This document shows positions 1 through 7,570 of a DNA stretch of 54,707 bases, one piece after another (position 1 is the first letter of the stretch; each line of letters starts with the position of its first letter). This DNA comes from Eubacterium sp. UBA4343 (GTDB taxonomy: Bacteria > Bacillota > Clostridia > Lachnospirales > Lachnospiraceae): assembly GCA_002394235.1 (NCBI GenBank), contig DGTF01000065.1:8840-63546 (forward strand), in the 5' to 3' direction. Below the pieces are notes generated by a model. The model was not told the DNA's origin, searched no databases, and saw only the letters and a list, made by a program, of their open reading frames with translations. Position numbers and translations under genes: made by a program.

Positions 1-281
1 GCAACAACTGGCACATTCATCACGCCAAAGACGGCGGCGGACAGATCCTCGTTTGTGTGGCCGGTCGAGGTTACTATCAGGAATGGGGCAAACCGGCACA
101 GGAGCTGCGCCCCGGCGATGTGGTAAACATTCCGACCGGGGTCAAGCACTGGCACGGTGCTGCGCCGGACAGCTGGTTCTCTCATCTGGCGGTAGAGGTT
201 CCGGGGGACGAAACCTCCAATGAATGGTTGGAAGCCGTGGACAACACAGTATATTTTAAGGCAACAGGCAAGGAGGTCTGA
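1..281 (+). CDS. Cupin-domain protein, 3' part only
   Basis: The gene enters from outside the window; the frame is open from base 3 and no true start is visible, so about 92 codons remain. The residues show a small beta-barrel cupin: a first metal-binding motif with WHIHH followed by a glycine-rich turn and the strand QILVCVAGRG, then the second motif P-T-G-V-K-H-W-H-G. The three or four histidines are the usual metal ligands. Cupins of this type often sit beside carboxymuconolactone decarboxylase-like or hydrolase genes; here the stop is 2 bases before the start of an alpha/beta hydrolase, so the two are probably one transcript. Substrate unknown. Confidence 0.85.
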   Translation, partial: NNWHIHHAKDGGGQILVCVAGRGYYQEWGKPAQELRPGDVVNIPTGVKHWHGAAPDSWFSHLAVEVPGDETSNEWLEAVDNTVYFKATGKEV

Positions 282-283
282 AT

Positions 284-1255
284 ATGGAAAAACTGAATTT
301 AACACAGGAATGGGATAAGGTGTTCCCGAAAAGTGACAAGGTGGATCACAAGAAAGTAACCTTTCACAACCGCTATGGTATCACACTGGCGGCGGATATG
401 TATACGCCGAAGGGAACAGAGGGCAAGTTGCCCGCCATTGCCGTCAGCGGTCCGTTCGGTGCGGTAAAGGAGCAGTCCTCCGGTCTGTATGCGCAGAAAA
501 TGGCGGAGCTTGGCTTCTTGACGATTGCCTTCGACCCGTCCTATACCGGCGAGAGCGGCGGTACACCTCGCTATGTCGCATCGCCGGACATCAATACCGA
601 GGATTTCTGCGCAGCGGTAGACTTCCTTTCAGTGCAGGAGAATGTTGACCCGGAGCGCATCGGTATCATCGGTATCTGCGGCTGGGGCGGCATGGCGCTC
701 AATGCCGCAGCCATTGACACCCGCATCAAAGCTACTGCGGCTATGACCATGTACGACATGACCCGTGTAACGGCCAACGGATATTTTGATGCTGAGGATT
801 CTGAGCAGGCACGCTTTGAGAAGAAAAAAGCCATGAATGCACAGCGCACCGAGGACTATAAAAACGGCAGCTATGCGCTGGCGGGTGGTGTGGTTGATCC
901 GCTGCCGGAGGACGCACCGCAGTTTGTAAAGGACTATTATGCCTACTACAAAACGCCACGTGGCTATCACTCCCGCAGCCTGAACTCCAACGGCGGTTGG
1001 AATGTGACCTCCTCGCTGTCGTTCCTGAATATGCCAATCTTGCAATACAGCAACGAAATCCGCTCTGCCGTGCTGCTGGTACACGGGGAAAAGGCGCACT
1101 CCCGCTATTTCAGCGAAACAGCGTACAGCAAGCTGACCGGCGATAACAAGGAATTGCTCATTATCCCCGGTGCAAACCACACTGACCTTTACGATCAGAT
1201 GGATATCATTCCGTTTGAAAAGCTCAACGCATTCTTTACGGAGTATTTGAGATGA
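284..1255 (+). CDS. Alpha/beta hydrolase with cysteine nucleophile elbow
   Basis: A 323-residue cytosolic alpha/beta hydrolase of the dienelactone hydrolase/YcjY-like group. The nucleophile elbow reads GIIGICGWGG, placing Cys132 where most members have serine, as in dienelactone hydrolases. The likely general base is His299 in PGANHTDL, and VLLVHGEKAHSR is the loop that usually carries the acid. An early SGPFGAVKEQ segment forms the oxyanion-side loop. It has no signal peptide. The start ATG follows AGGAGG directly after the cupin stop, so the genes are translationally linked. Substrate cannot be told from sequence. Confidence 0.85.
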   Translation: MEKLNLTQEWDKVFPKSDKVDHKKVTFHNRYGITLAADMYTPKGTEGKLPAIAVSGPFGAVKEQSSGLYAQKMAELGFLTIAFDPSYTGESGGTPRYVASPDINTEDFCAAVDFLSVQENVDPERIGIIGICGWGGMALNAAAIDTRIKATAAMTMYDMTRVTANGYFDAEDSEQARFEKKKAMNAQRTEDYKNGSYALAGGVVDPLPEDAPQFVKDYYAYYKTPRGYHSRSLNSNGGWNVTSSLSFLNMPILQYSNEIRSAVLLVHGEKAHSRYFSETAYSKLTGDNKELLIIPGANHTDLYDQMDIIPFEKLNAFFTEYLR

Positions 1256-1487
1256 AGCGGCATATTATGTGTTTTTGCGTAAGCATCTGGTAGAAGTTGT
1301 ATATCAAGTTTCTGCTGTTCTGCATCGGATGTACTGAAACGAAATATTTAAGCCATTGAAGAATCGGAATTTGTCTACGATACGTGTAGGTTTGTCAATG
1401 ATGTGTTACCCATAAGAAAAAGCATTTAGGAAGTAGTCCGGAGATTTCCGGTTAAGTGGCCATGACTTTTTGCTGTACTGAGATTCA

Positions 1488-1516
1488 TTGACATTTGCGC
1501 ACACCCATGCTATGAT
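1488..1516 (+). promoter_or_regulatory. Sigma-A promoter, TTGACA-17-TATGAT
   Basis: TTGACA at 1488-1493, a 17-base spacer, and TATGAT at 1511-1516. Transcription should start near 1523 and run into a roughly 105-base leader ending in an intrinsic terminator before the MATE remnant. The 230 bases upstream (1256-1487) hold no convincing gene. Confidence 0.8.
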
Positions 1517-1559
1517 TTTGAGTGTTCGCTCGAAGGGTGAGCCGTTCGTGGAAACAACA

Positions 1560-1607
1560 GCCGGATAAGGCGCAGATTGAGATGTCTGTCCCTTGTTCGG
1601 CTTTTTT
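1560..1607 (+). terminator. Leader terminator (attenuator candidate) before a MATE start codon
   Basis: GCCGGATAAGG (1560-1570) pairs over 11 bp (two G-U) with CCTTGTTCGGC (1591-1601), with a further CAGA/TCTG pairing inside, followed by six T. It lies between a strong promoter and an ATG at 1628, so it can stop transcription before the coding region. Upstream segments such as GCTC/GAGC (1528-1541) could form competing hairpins. No known riboswitch class was recognised. Confidence 0.65.
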
Positions 1608-1627
1608 GTGTTCAGAGGCGGATTTAA

Positions 1628-1840
1628 ATGGATTTTCTTCACGAAAATATCAAGCAAATTTATTTCGGGTATCTTGCTGCGGCCTTTGGCAGTACACGGA
1701 TCTCATCTGTTTACTCGATTGTAGATATGGCGATGATGGGGCAGTATCCGGGACCGGATGGTACAGCTACTCTTACTGTGGCCGCGCTTTGGGGTAAAAA
1801 GCAGGAAGTTGTGGGGGAAAATGGTTATGTCAAAAGATGA
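1628..1840 (+). pseudogene. MATE exporter, N-terminal remnant
   Basis: The first 50 or so residues (MDFLHENIKQIYFGYLAAAFG, then SSVYSIVDMAMMGQYPGPDG) are the typical N-terminus of a MATE family multidrug exporter of the DinF/NorM type. After TATLTVAALW the similarity stops and the frame closes at 70 codons, where a full MATE needs about 450. The remaining 1350 bases of the gene are gone; the next MATE gene starts inside this remnant. The leader, promoter and attenuator of the lost gene are still intact and may now serve the downstream MATE gene. Confidence 0.75.
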
Positions 1841-3169
1841 GTATTTGATTACCGATACGCCGCTGAAAGCGCTGACGGTTTTTGTAATGCCGATGATTCT
1901 CGGCAGCTTCTTTCAGCAGGTATACAATATGGCTGATTCCATTATCGTCGGTCAGTTTGTTGGCTCCTCCGCACTGGCGGCGGTTGGTGCCTGTGCAGCC
2001 CTGACGAATGTTTTCATTTGTGTGGCACTGGGGGCGGGTGTTGGTGCAGGTGTGCTTGTGAGCCGCTATTTCGGTGCCAAAGAATATGGCAAAATGAAAA
2101 CCATTGTTTCTACATCATTGATCAGCTTTTTGCTTCTGAGCATCATCCTAGGTGTCTTTGGATTTTGCTTTTCTCATGCGATGATGAGCGGATTACAGAC
2201 CCCTGCCGATATTCTGAAGGAAGCGGTACTATATTTACGGGTCTATTTTGTGGGTTTCCCGTTTTTGTTCATGTACAATATTCTTTCTACCATGTTCACA
2301 TCCATCGGTGAATCAAAAATTCCACTGGGGCTGCTGATCTTTTCATCGATCCTGAATATTGTGATGGATCTTTGGATGGTAGCCGGTCTGGGGCTTGGCG
2401 TGTTCGGCGCGGCACTGGCAACCCTGATTGCCCAAGGAATTTCCGCTGTGTTCTCGCTATTGATTTTCCTATATCGGATGCGGCGGTATAAGAGCGCCTT
2501 TGTCTGGTTTGACAGGTGGGAGCTGCGCTCGATGCTTCGAATTGCCGTGCCGTCAGTTCTCCAGCAGTCTACCGTGTCTATCGGTATGATGATCGTACAG
2601 GCAGTGGTCAATCCCTTCGGCACACAGGCGCTGGCAGGATATGCGGCAACGATGCGGGTGGAGAATGTCTTTTCTCTGATTTTTGTGTCCATCGGCAATG
2701 CGGTTTCTCCATATGTTTCCCAGAACCTTGGCGCAAACAAAACGCAGCGTATCAAAAAAGGCTACCACGCAGCATTGGTGCTGGATGTGTGCTTTGCAGC
2801 CATTGCCTTCCTTGTCATTGAAACGCTGCACACGCAGATTTCCTCGCTGTTCCTTGAAAAGACGGAACAGCTCTGGCTTATCAGGTGTCTGGGGATTATA
2901 TGAGGTGGATCGGTTACTTCTTTATCTTTATGGGAATTAAAATGGCGACCGATGGAGTTCTTCGCGGACTTGGAATCATGCGCCCATTCCTTATTGCCAA
3001 CATGGTAAACCTTGCGATCCGCCTGTCCGTGGCTTTGATCTGTGCGCCGCGTTTTGGCATTGACTTTGTTTGGCTTGCTGTGCCTGCAGGCTGGCTTGCC
3101 AACTTTTTGGTTTCCTATGCGGCACTCAGAAAATCCTGGCCAATGGATAAAGCGGCGAGCGCTCTCTAA
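1827..3169 (+). pseudogene. MATE family efflux transporter, frameshifted
   Basis: A second MATE exporter of about 447 residues, 12 membrane segments expected. ATG 1827 is preceded by GGGGGA at 1813-1818 with good spacing; an ATG at 1821 is also possible. The frame holds to SSLFLEK, then a stop is met at 2901-2903 (…LWLIRCLGII). From 2858 another frame continues the family sequence without a gap: KDGTALAYQVSGDYMRW and so on to ALRKSW. One missing A in the run at 2857-2860 explains this. Substrates of MATE pumps are cationic drugs or metabolites, with Na+ or H+ exchange. Unless the deletion is a sequencing artefact, the pump lacks its last 90 residues. Confidence 0.8.
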
Positions 3170-3576
3170 TACCCGGTGTATAATAAGATTACAAGAAAAT
3201 AAAAATTTCGCGATTTCGTGGGTTTACCTATGGGCTTACTGAGAGAGAAAAGCCCGAAAAACCGCATGATAACTGGATTTTTTGGATCAAGGTCAGGTGA
3301 GTACGGTCTGCTCGTCACTGCGGACTCGCTTTTTTTGTTCGGATATGACAGCTGGAAGCTCGGGAGGTTTTGGTTGAAACAGAAATTAGATTTTGGAACA
3401 GAAAAATATATCCAAAAAAAATCCTGAAGTTCTTGTGGGGATTGCGATAATAAAATAAAATATATACATAGGGTAAACTAGCACGAAACAAATATGCAAT
3501 ACATGATAGTATAACTTGTTTATGACACGGCTGGCTCCGTGCCGGGCACTCCCCGAAGGGAAGGAGGAAATGCGCG
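3170..3576 (+). other. Intergenic region between MATE and sensor operon
   Basis: No gene recognised. A 69-codon open frame at 3218-3427 has no ribosome binding site and no family-like sequence. The region holds a weak terminator (3297-3336), an A+T-rich stretch, TACATAGGGTA at 3465-3475 and TATAAC at 3510-3515 without a matching -35 box, which may be the regulated promoter of the sensor operon. Confidence 0.5.
3297..3336 (+). terminator. Weak intrinsic terminator after the MATE gene
   Basis: GTGAGT (3297-3302) pairs with ACTCGC (3324-3329), and CGGT pairs with ACTG inside, followed by seven T. The internal loop is asymmetric, so the call is tentative. Confidence 0.4.
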
Positions 3577-5247
3577 GTGATAAAATCTTCTCTGAAAAAG
3601 CTTCGCGTTTTTCTGTATGTGCTTCTTTCCGTCCTGGCGGCGATGGCGCTGCGGCAGGCTGCTTACCGGACCGATGGCGTATTGTACCGGATCAGCGGCA
3701 TACTTCGTCCGGGCATTTATCTGGTTTTGTTTCTCGTTTGGGGGATTTCGATCCACATACGGATCATTCAGATTCAGGTGCGCCGTTATCTCATCGTTAT
3801 TTCTGCTCTCATCATATTCTGGATTGCCGTCAGAACCATCCGGTATTCGCTGGAGAAAGGTGTATGGCTGATCCGGTTCCTGTGGCACCTGTACTATGTT
3901 CCCCTGCTGATGATTCCGCTGCTGGCAGTGTTTATCGCGCTGTCGCTGGGAAAAGGAGAAAATTTCCGACTGCCGAAGTGGACAGCATTGTTTTATATAC
4001 CAACGGTGCTGCTCCTGATGCTGGTTCTGACCAACGATTTGCATCAGATCGTATTCATTTTTCCTGCCGACGCTGTGGTGTGGATGGATGATTATAATTA
4101 TGGCATTGGTTACTTTCTGATTGTCGTCTGGATGATGTTATGCAGTGTAACTGCTCTTGTGATCATGCTGATTAAATGCCGGATTCCGCACAGCCGCAAA
4201 GTCCTGATATTGCCCTTTCTTCCGGTCATCCTTGCAATGATCTACGGCACGCTGTGGGTTTTAGATTCGTTCGGTATTGTTCAGCTGTTATGGCTGAGGA
4301 TGCTTGCCGGTGATATTACCATTGTATATTGCCTGCTGTTCTCGGCAACGCTTGAAAGCTGTATCCAATGTGGCCTGATCCAGAGCAATACCGGTTACGA
4401 CGAACTGTTTCCGGTCAGCAGGCTCGGAGCGCAGATAACGGATGCTGAGAATAATGTCTGTCTTGCAAGCCTCAACGCAGTCACGCTGACGGAGGAACAG
4501 AGGAGAAAGGCAGGGGACGAGGCCATCCTGGCAGATAAGAATACGCTTGTCAGGAGTCAGCCGATCGGATTCGGTCATGTTCTCTGGCAGGAGGATGTTT
4601 CTGAACTGACCGAAGCCATCGATCAGATTGAGGATAACTGCTCGGAGCTTGCAGAACGTAACCGTATCCGACGGAAGAATCTGGAAATAAAGAAAAGGAT
4701 TCTTGCCCTTCAGGAGAAAAACAGGGTAAATGATCTGCTCCAGAGCGAAACAGAGCGGCAGATGGATCTGATCGAACGGATTCTGGAAAATTACGAGACA
4801 GAAACGGATGGCAGCAGATGCGGCCGGCTTCTGGCGGGCGCGGCGGTAATCGGCGCCTATATCAAACGATATGGCAATCTGCTGCTTATCCGCGAGCGCA
4901 GTTCATCCGCGGATATCCAGGACCTGTCCAGGTGCTTTGAGGAATCCTTTATGAATCTGGAGCTTCTCGGTGTGAACTGTCTCTATACACTGCCATCGGG
5001 GGTTCCGCTTGCAACCTCGGATATGCTTCGGGTGTACCGGAGCTTCGAGACGATAACGGAGTCCTGTTTGTATGACCTCACCAATGTCTGGATTCATCTG
5101 CGGAACGATGCGGGCAGTTATCTGCTGCATATGGAATTTGTCTGCGAGACGGATCTGACGCAGTTTGCGCAGATCGCTGATTTTTTTTCGGCCGAAGACA
5201 AGGGAACGTATCGCTTTTCGTTCCGAATGCGGAAAGGAGGGGTGTGA
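3577..5247 (+). CDS. Membrane sensor with degenerate histidine-kinase-like C-terminus
   Basis: 556 residues. GTG start chosen because AAGGAGGAAA (3561-3570) lies at ideal distance. Residues 1 to about 265 form seven or eight hydrophobic helices with short loops, like the 7TM sensory modules of some Gram-positive kinases. Then comes a soluble domain (about 285-340), a long charged helix rich in E, R, K and N (about 340-420), and a C-terminal fold that looks like dimerisation plus ATPase regions. No phospho-acceptor histidine of the LHD type, no N-box asparagine and no GxG ATP-lid motif can be seen. It overlaps the SD region of a true PAS-kinase gene, so the two proteins probably make one receptor: this one senses at the membrane and the partner phosphorylates. 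Ligand unknown. Confidence 0.75.
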   Translation: MIKSSLKKLRVFLYVLLSVLAAMALRQAAYRTDGVLYRISGILRPGIYLVLFLVWGISIHIRIIQIQVRRYLIVISALIIFWIAVRTIRYSLEKGVWLIRFLWHLYYVPLLMIPLLAVFIALSLGKGENFRLPKWTALFYIPTVLLLMLVLTNDLHQIVFIFPADAVVWMDDYNYGIGYFLIVVWMMLCSVTALVIMLIKCRIPHSRKVLILPFLPVILAMIYGTLWVLDSFGIVQLLWLRMLAGDITIVYCLLFSATLESCIQCGLIQSNTGYDELFPVSRLGAQITDAENNVCLASLNAVTLTEEQRRKAGDEAILADKNTLVRSQPIGFGHVLWQEDVSELTEAIDQIEDNCSELAERNRIRRKNLEIKKRILALQEKNRVNDLLQSETERQMDLIERILENYETETDGSRCGRLLAGAAVIGAYIKRYGNLLLIRERSSSADIQDLSRCFEESFMNLELLGVNCLYTLPSGVPLATSDMLRVYRSFETITESCLYDLTNVWIHLRNDAGSYLLHMEFVCETDLTQFAQIADFFSAEDKGTYRFSFRMRKGGV

Positions 5248-5249
5248 TC

Positions 5250-6242
5250 ATGTGGATTGGAGAAGCGGCAGAACGGATCCGGCATCAATATGCACTGCGT
5301 ATTGCCGTAAAAGAAGCACTCGACACACTTCCGGCAGCAGTTTGCTATTTTAACTCCTCCGGATCAGTGAAATTGTGCAACCCAGTCATGTACAGGCTGT
5401 TTCGAAAAATGGCACAGAGTGATCTTCAAAGCTACCAGGAGCTGAAAAGTGCACTGGACGAGTGCGATTCATCGACTGGTATTGTACGGGACGGAAATGT
5501 CTTTCTCTTCCCCGATGGAAGCGTATGGAAGTATTCGGAAGCTCCGGTCAAAACGAAATATGGAAAGATCTATATAGAGACGGTGTTCATCGATGTGACT
5601 GAATTGTATGAAAGGCGGCAGGAATTAAAACGTCAGTCAAAAGAGCTGAAAAAGATGTATGAGGAATTGAAAAATCTGTCGGATCATATGAAGGAAGCAG
5701 CCAGGGAACAGGAAATTTTGAACATGAAATCACGGCTGCATGACCAAATGAACCTCGGAGTCACCGCGATACGGCAGATGTTGCGCAGCGGTACTGCTTC
5801 TTCGGAAAATTCTGCAGCAGTCGTGCAGTTTCGCCGCGCCATTCAGGTGCTGCAGGAGGAAAACAGCTGCCCGCAGGACGGCCTGACGGAGTTTATCCAT
5901 GATGCAGCGGTATCCGGTATTCATGTAAAAATAACAGGGCAAATGCCGAAAGAAAGGGAGACACTGGAGCTGTTTTTGAAGATTATGCGGGAAGCATGTG
6001 TCAATGCAGCTCGACATGCGGATGCCACAATACTTTTTGTGGAAGTAGAGCGCGGGCAGGGTTGGCACATGCTTCGCGTGACCAATGACGGAAGGCCGCC
6101 GGAAGAGGCGGCTGCGCCGCGGGGCGGTCTGGCGGATCTGGAGAGACTGGTTGTGAAAGAGGACGGAAGGATGGAAATCTGTTGGCATCCGTCGTTTGTT
6201 CTGATCGTGAGGCTGCCGGACTGTGATGGCGTCAGATTGTGA
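5250..6242 (+). CDS. Soluble PAS-type sensor histidine kinase
   Basis: 330 residues, no membrane segment. ATG 5250 sits 9 bases behind AAAGGAGG; an in-frame GTG at 5244 is too close. The N-terminal 110 residues look like a PAS domain (LDTLPAAVCYFNSSGSVKLC). A coiled coil (RRQELKRQSKELKK) leads to the dimerisation helix with SRLHDQMNLGVTAIRQML, where the histidine is the expected phospho-site. The ATPase domain has the N box REACVNAARHA and a TNDGRPP segment; the lid is short (APRGGLADLERLV). This is the NarX/DegS/LiaS-like HisKA_3 type that pairs with LuxR-type regulators, and such a regulator follows 27 bases downstream. It probably works with the membrane protein encoded just before it. Confidence 0.85.
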   Translation: MWIGEAAERIRHQYALRIAVKEALDTLPAAVCYFNSSGSVKLCNPVMYRLFRKMAQSDLQSYQELKSALDECDSSTGIVRDGNVFLFPDGSVWKYSEAPVKTKYGKIYIETVFIDVTELYERRQELKRQSKELKKMYEELKNLSDHMKEAAREQEILNMKSRLHDQMNLGVTAIRQMLRSGTASSENSAAVVQFRRAIQVLQEENSCPQDGLTEFIHDAAVSGIHVKITGQMPKERETLELFLKIMREACVNAARHADATILFVEVERGQGWHMLRVTNDGRPPEEAAAPRGGLADLERLVVKEDGRMEICWHPSFVLIVRLPDCDGVRL

Positions 6243-6269
6243 GATCGGGAGAGAACAGGAGGGGGCAGT

Positions 6270-6899
6270 ATGACGAAGGTTTTGGTCATTGATGACCAGC
6301 GGATTGCCAGGGAATATATGGAGAATATCGTGAAAAATGGCGGAGACTACGAACTGGTGGGCAGTCTGTCGAAAGCGGACCTTGCAGAAACCGTCTGCCG
6401 CAGGAGCAGGGTCGATCTGGTGCTCATGGATGTCTGTACCCATAGTACGAAAGACGGTATCGACACAGCTTCCGAGCTGCGCAGACAGTTTCCGGAATTG
6501 AAAATCATTGTTGTCACCTCGATGGTTGAGGAGAGCTTTATCAAGCGTGCGCGAGAAGCAGGGGCGGATAGCTTCTGGTATAAAGACGTCAGTCCGGAGG
6601 ACCTGCTGACCGTCATGGATGCGACTATGCAGGGCAGACAGATCTGGCCTGCGGAGACACCGGCGGTAAAGATCGGAATTACGACCAGCAATGATTTGAC
6701 GGAGACTGAAATCAAGGTGCTGCGCCTGGTCTGTGAAGGGCTGGAGTACAGCGAAATCGCAGAACGGCTGCACTACACGAAAGACAATGTAAAGTATCAT
6801 ATTCGAAACATTCTGCAGAAAACAGGCTATGCAAACAAGACACAGCTCGCCATCGCCGTTACAGGAAAACAATATATTATACCGAAGCTGTTTGATTGA
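6270..6899 (+). CDS. NarL/LuxR-family response regulator
   Basis: 209 residues. Receiver domain with acidic pair D8-D9, phospho-acceptor D54 in DLVLMDV, T83 and K105, so all the catalytic residues are present. The C-terminal HTH (from about 146, LTETEIKVLRLVCEGLEYSE) is of the LuxR type with the recognition helix near TKDNVKYHIRNILQKTG. AGGAGG stands before the ATG. It is the natural output of the kinase encoded upstream and the obvious candidate to bind the inverted repeat at 7039-7052 in front of the next operon. A strong hairpin terminator follows its stop. Confidence 0.92.
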   Translation: MTKVLVIDDQRIAREYMENIVKNGGDYELVGSLSKADLAETVCRRSRVDLVLMDVCTHSTKDGIDTASELRRQFPELKIIVVTSMVEESFIKRAREAGADSFWYKDVSPEDLLTVMDATMQGRQIWPAETPAVKIGITTSNDLTETEIKVLRLVCEGLEYSEIAERLHYTKDNVKYHIRNILQKTGYANKTQLAIAVTGKQYIIPKLFD

Positions 6900-6920
6900 A
6901 AGGATGTCTGATTTATTAAG

Positions 6921-6986
6921 TCCCCGGTTTATTTTGATGTGTACCCGGAATTCCGGATACATATCAGAGTAAGCCGGGGATTTTTG
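6921..6986 (+). terminator. Very long hairpin terminator after the response regulator
   Basis: TCCCCGGTTTA (6921-6931) pairs with TAAGCCGGGGA (6970-6980); inside it TGATGTGTA pairs with TACATATCA and CCGG-AATT-CCGG closes the tip. The whole element is a nearly continuous stem of about 25 pairs followed by TTTTTG. It closes the three-gene two-component operon. Confidence 0.8.
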
Positions 6987-7038
6987 TATGTAACTTCAGG
7001 CGGTTTCGTTTTTGCAAAAGGCACCGATTCGATAACTT

Positions 7039-7081
7039 TACCCTTATGGGTAGGGAAGGAAAAATTCGCTGCTCTTATAAT
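7039..7081 (+). promoter_or_regulatory. Activator-type promoter with NarL-like inverted repeat
   Basis: TATAAT at 7076-7081 is a perfect -10 box, but no -35 box exists at 16-18 bases upstream. Instead the perfect inverted repeat TACCC-TTAT-GGGTA (7039-7052) is centred near -42 relative to a start at about 7088, the usual place of a class II activator. Each half resembles the NarL heptamer TACYYMT. The LuxR-type regulator at 6270-6899 is the likely binder (inference). Confidence 0.5.
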
Positions 7082-7155
7082 GAGGATGTACAGAAAAAAC
7101 GCATTGTCTCATGTCCGGGGTCGGATATGAATCAGAACATTTGGAGGTAAGGATA

Positions 7156-7539
7156 TTGCGTCGGGTCGTGATTGATATGCAGAATATGCTGTTTGCGGAT
7201 GCGATAGCGGAAGCATTGCGTAAATTTGATTCTGATTTTGATCCGGTCATGAGTGAAAGTCCGGACAAGACTCTGGAATTATGCAATGCCATACTGGCGA
7301 ACATTCTGGTTATGGAGGTTACCGCTTATGCGCCATGGATGCTGGAGGGAAGAATGCGAATTCGTGATGCGCTGAAGAACAGCAATCCGGATTGCAAGGT
7401 GGTGCTGGTAGTTGATGAGAACACGGAGAAAAAACTGGCGGACCGGGTCAGACAGGCCAAAAAAGATGGTCTGATTGACAACTTTATCTATGGATCGGTT
7501 TCTTCCAGTTATCTGTCGGCAGTCATTGACGCACTGTGA
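7156..7539 (+). CDS. Pseudo-receiver protein lacking the phospho-acceptor aspartate
   Basis: 127 residues. TTG start at 7156 chosen because GGAGG (7143-7147) is 8 bases upstream; the frame is open further up but without a binding site. The pattern of strands and helices follows a response-regulator receiver: VVIDMQNMLFADAIAEAL at the start and ANILVMEVT where receivers have the LVLMDV strand. Glu54 stands exactly where Asp54 stands in the regulator encoded upstream; only one acid of the usual pair is left (Asp7), the Thr is replaced (VVLVVDEN) and the Lys is missing (NFIYGSVS). It has no output domain. A Glu may mimic permanent phosphorylation, so it could be a constitutive or protein-binding adaptor. 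It lies 31 bases before the SPFH gene, in the same operon. Confidence 0.65.
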   Translation: MRRVVIDMQNMLFADAIAEALRKFDSDFDPVMSESPDKTLELCNAILANILVMEVTAYAPWMLEGRMRIRDALKNSNPDCKVVLVVDENTEKKLADRVRQAKKDGLIDNFIYGSVSSSYLSAVIDAL

Positions 7540-7570
7540 CAGAACAAAAATCGAGACGGGAGGTAATGGT

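Noticed and set aside
1512..1568. 18-residue leader peptide for the MATE attenuator
   Set aside because: Its ATG overlaps the -10 box, so it would not be in the transcript.
3218..3427. 69-codon gene behind the MATE gene
   Set aside because: No ribosome binding site, no family-like sequence, and it crosses a likely terminator.
5730..6962. 410-codon open frame on the - strand
   Set aside because: It lies opposite the kinase and regulator genes, whose motifs are clear; it has no binding site and no recognisable domain.
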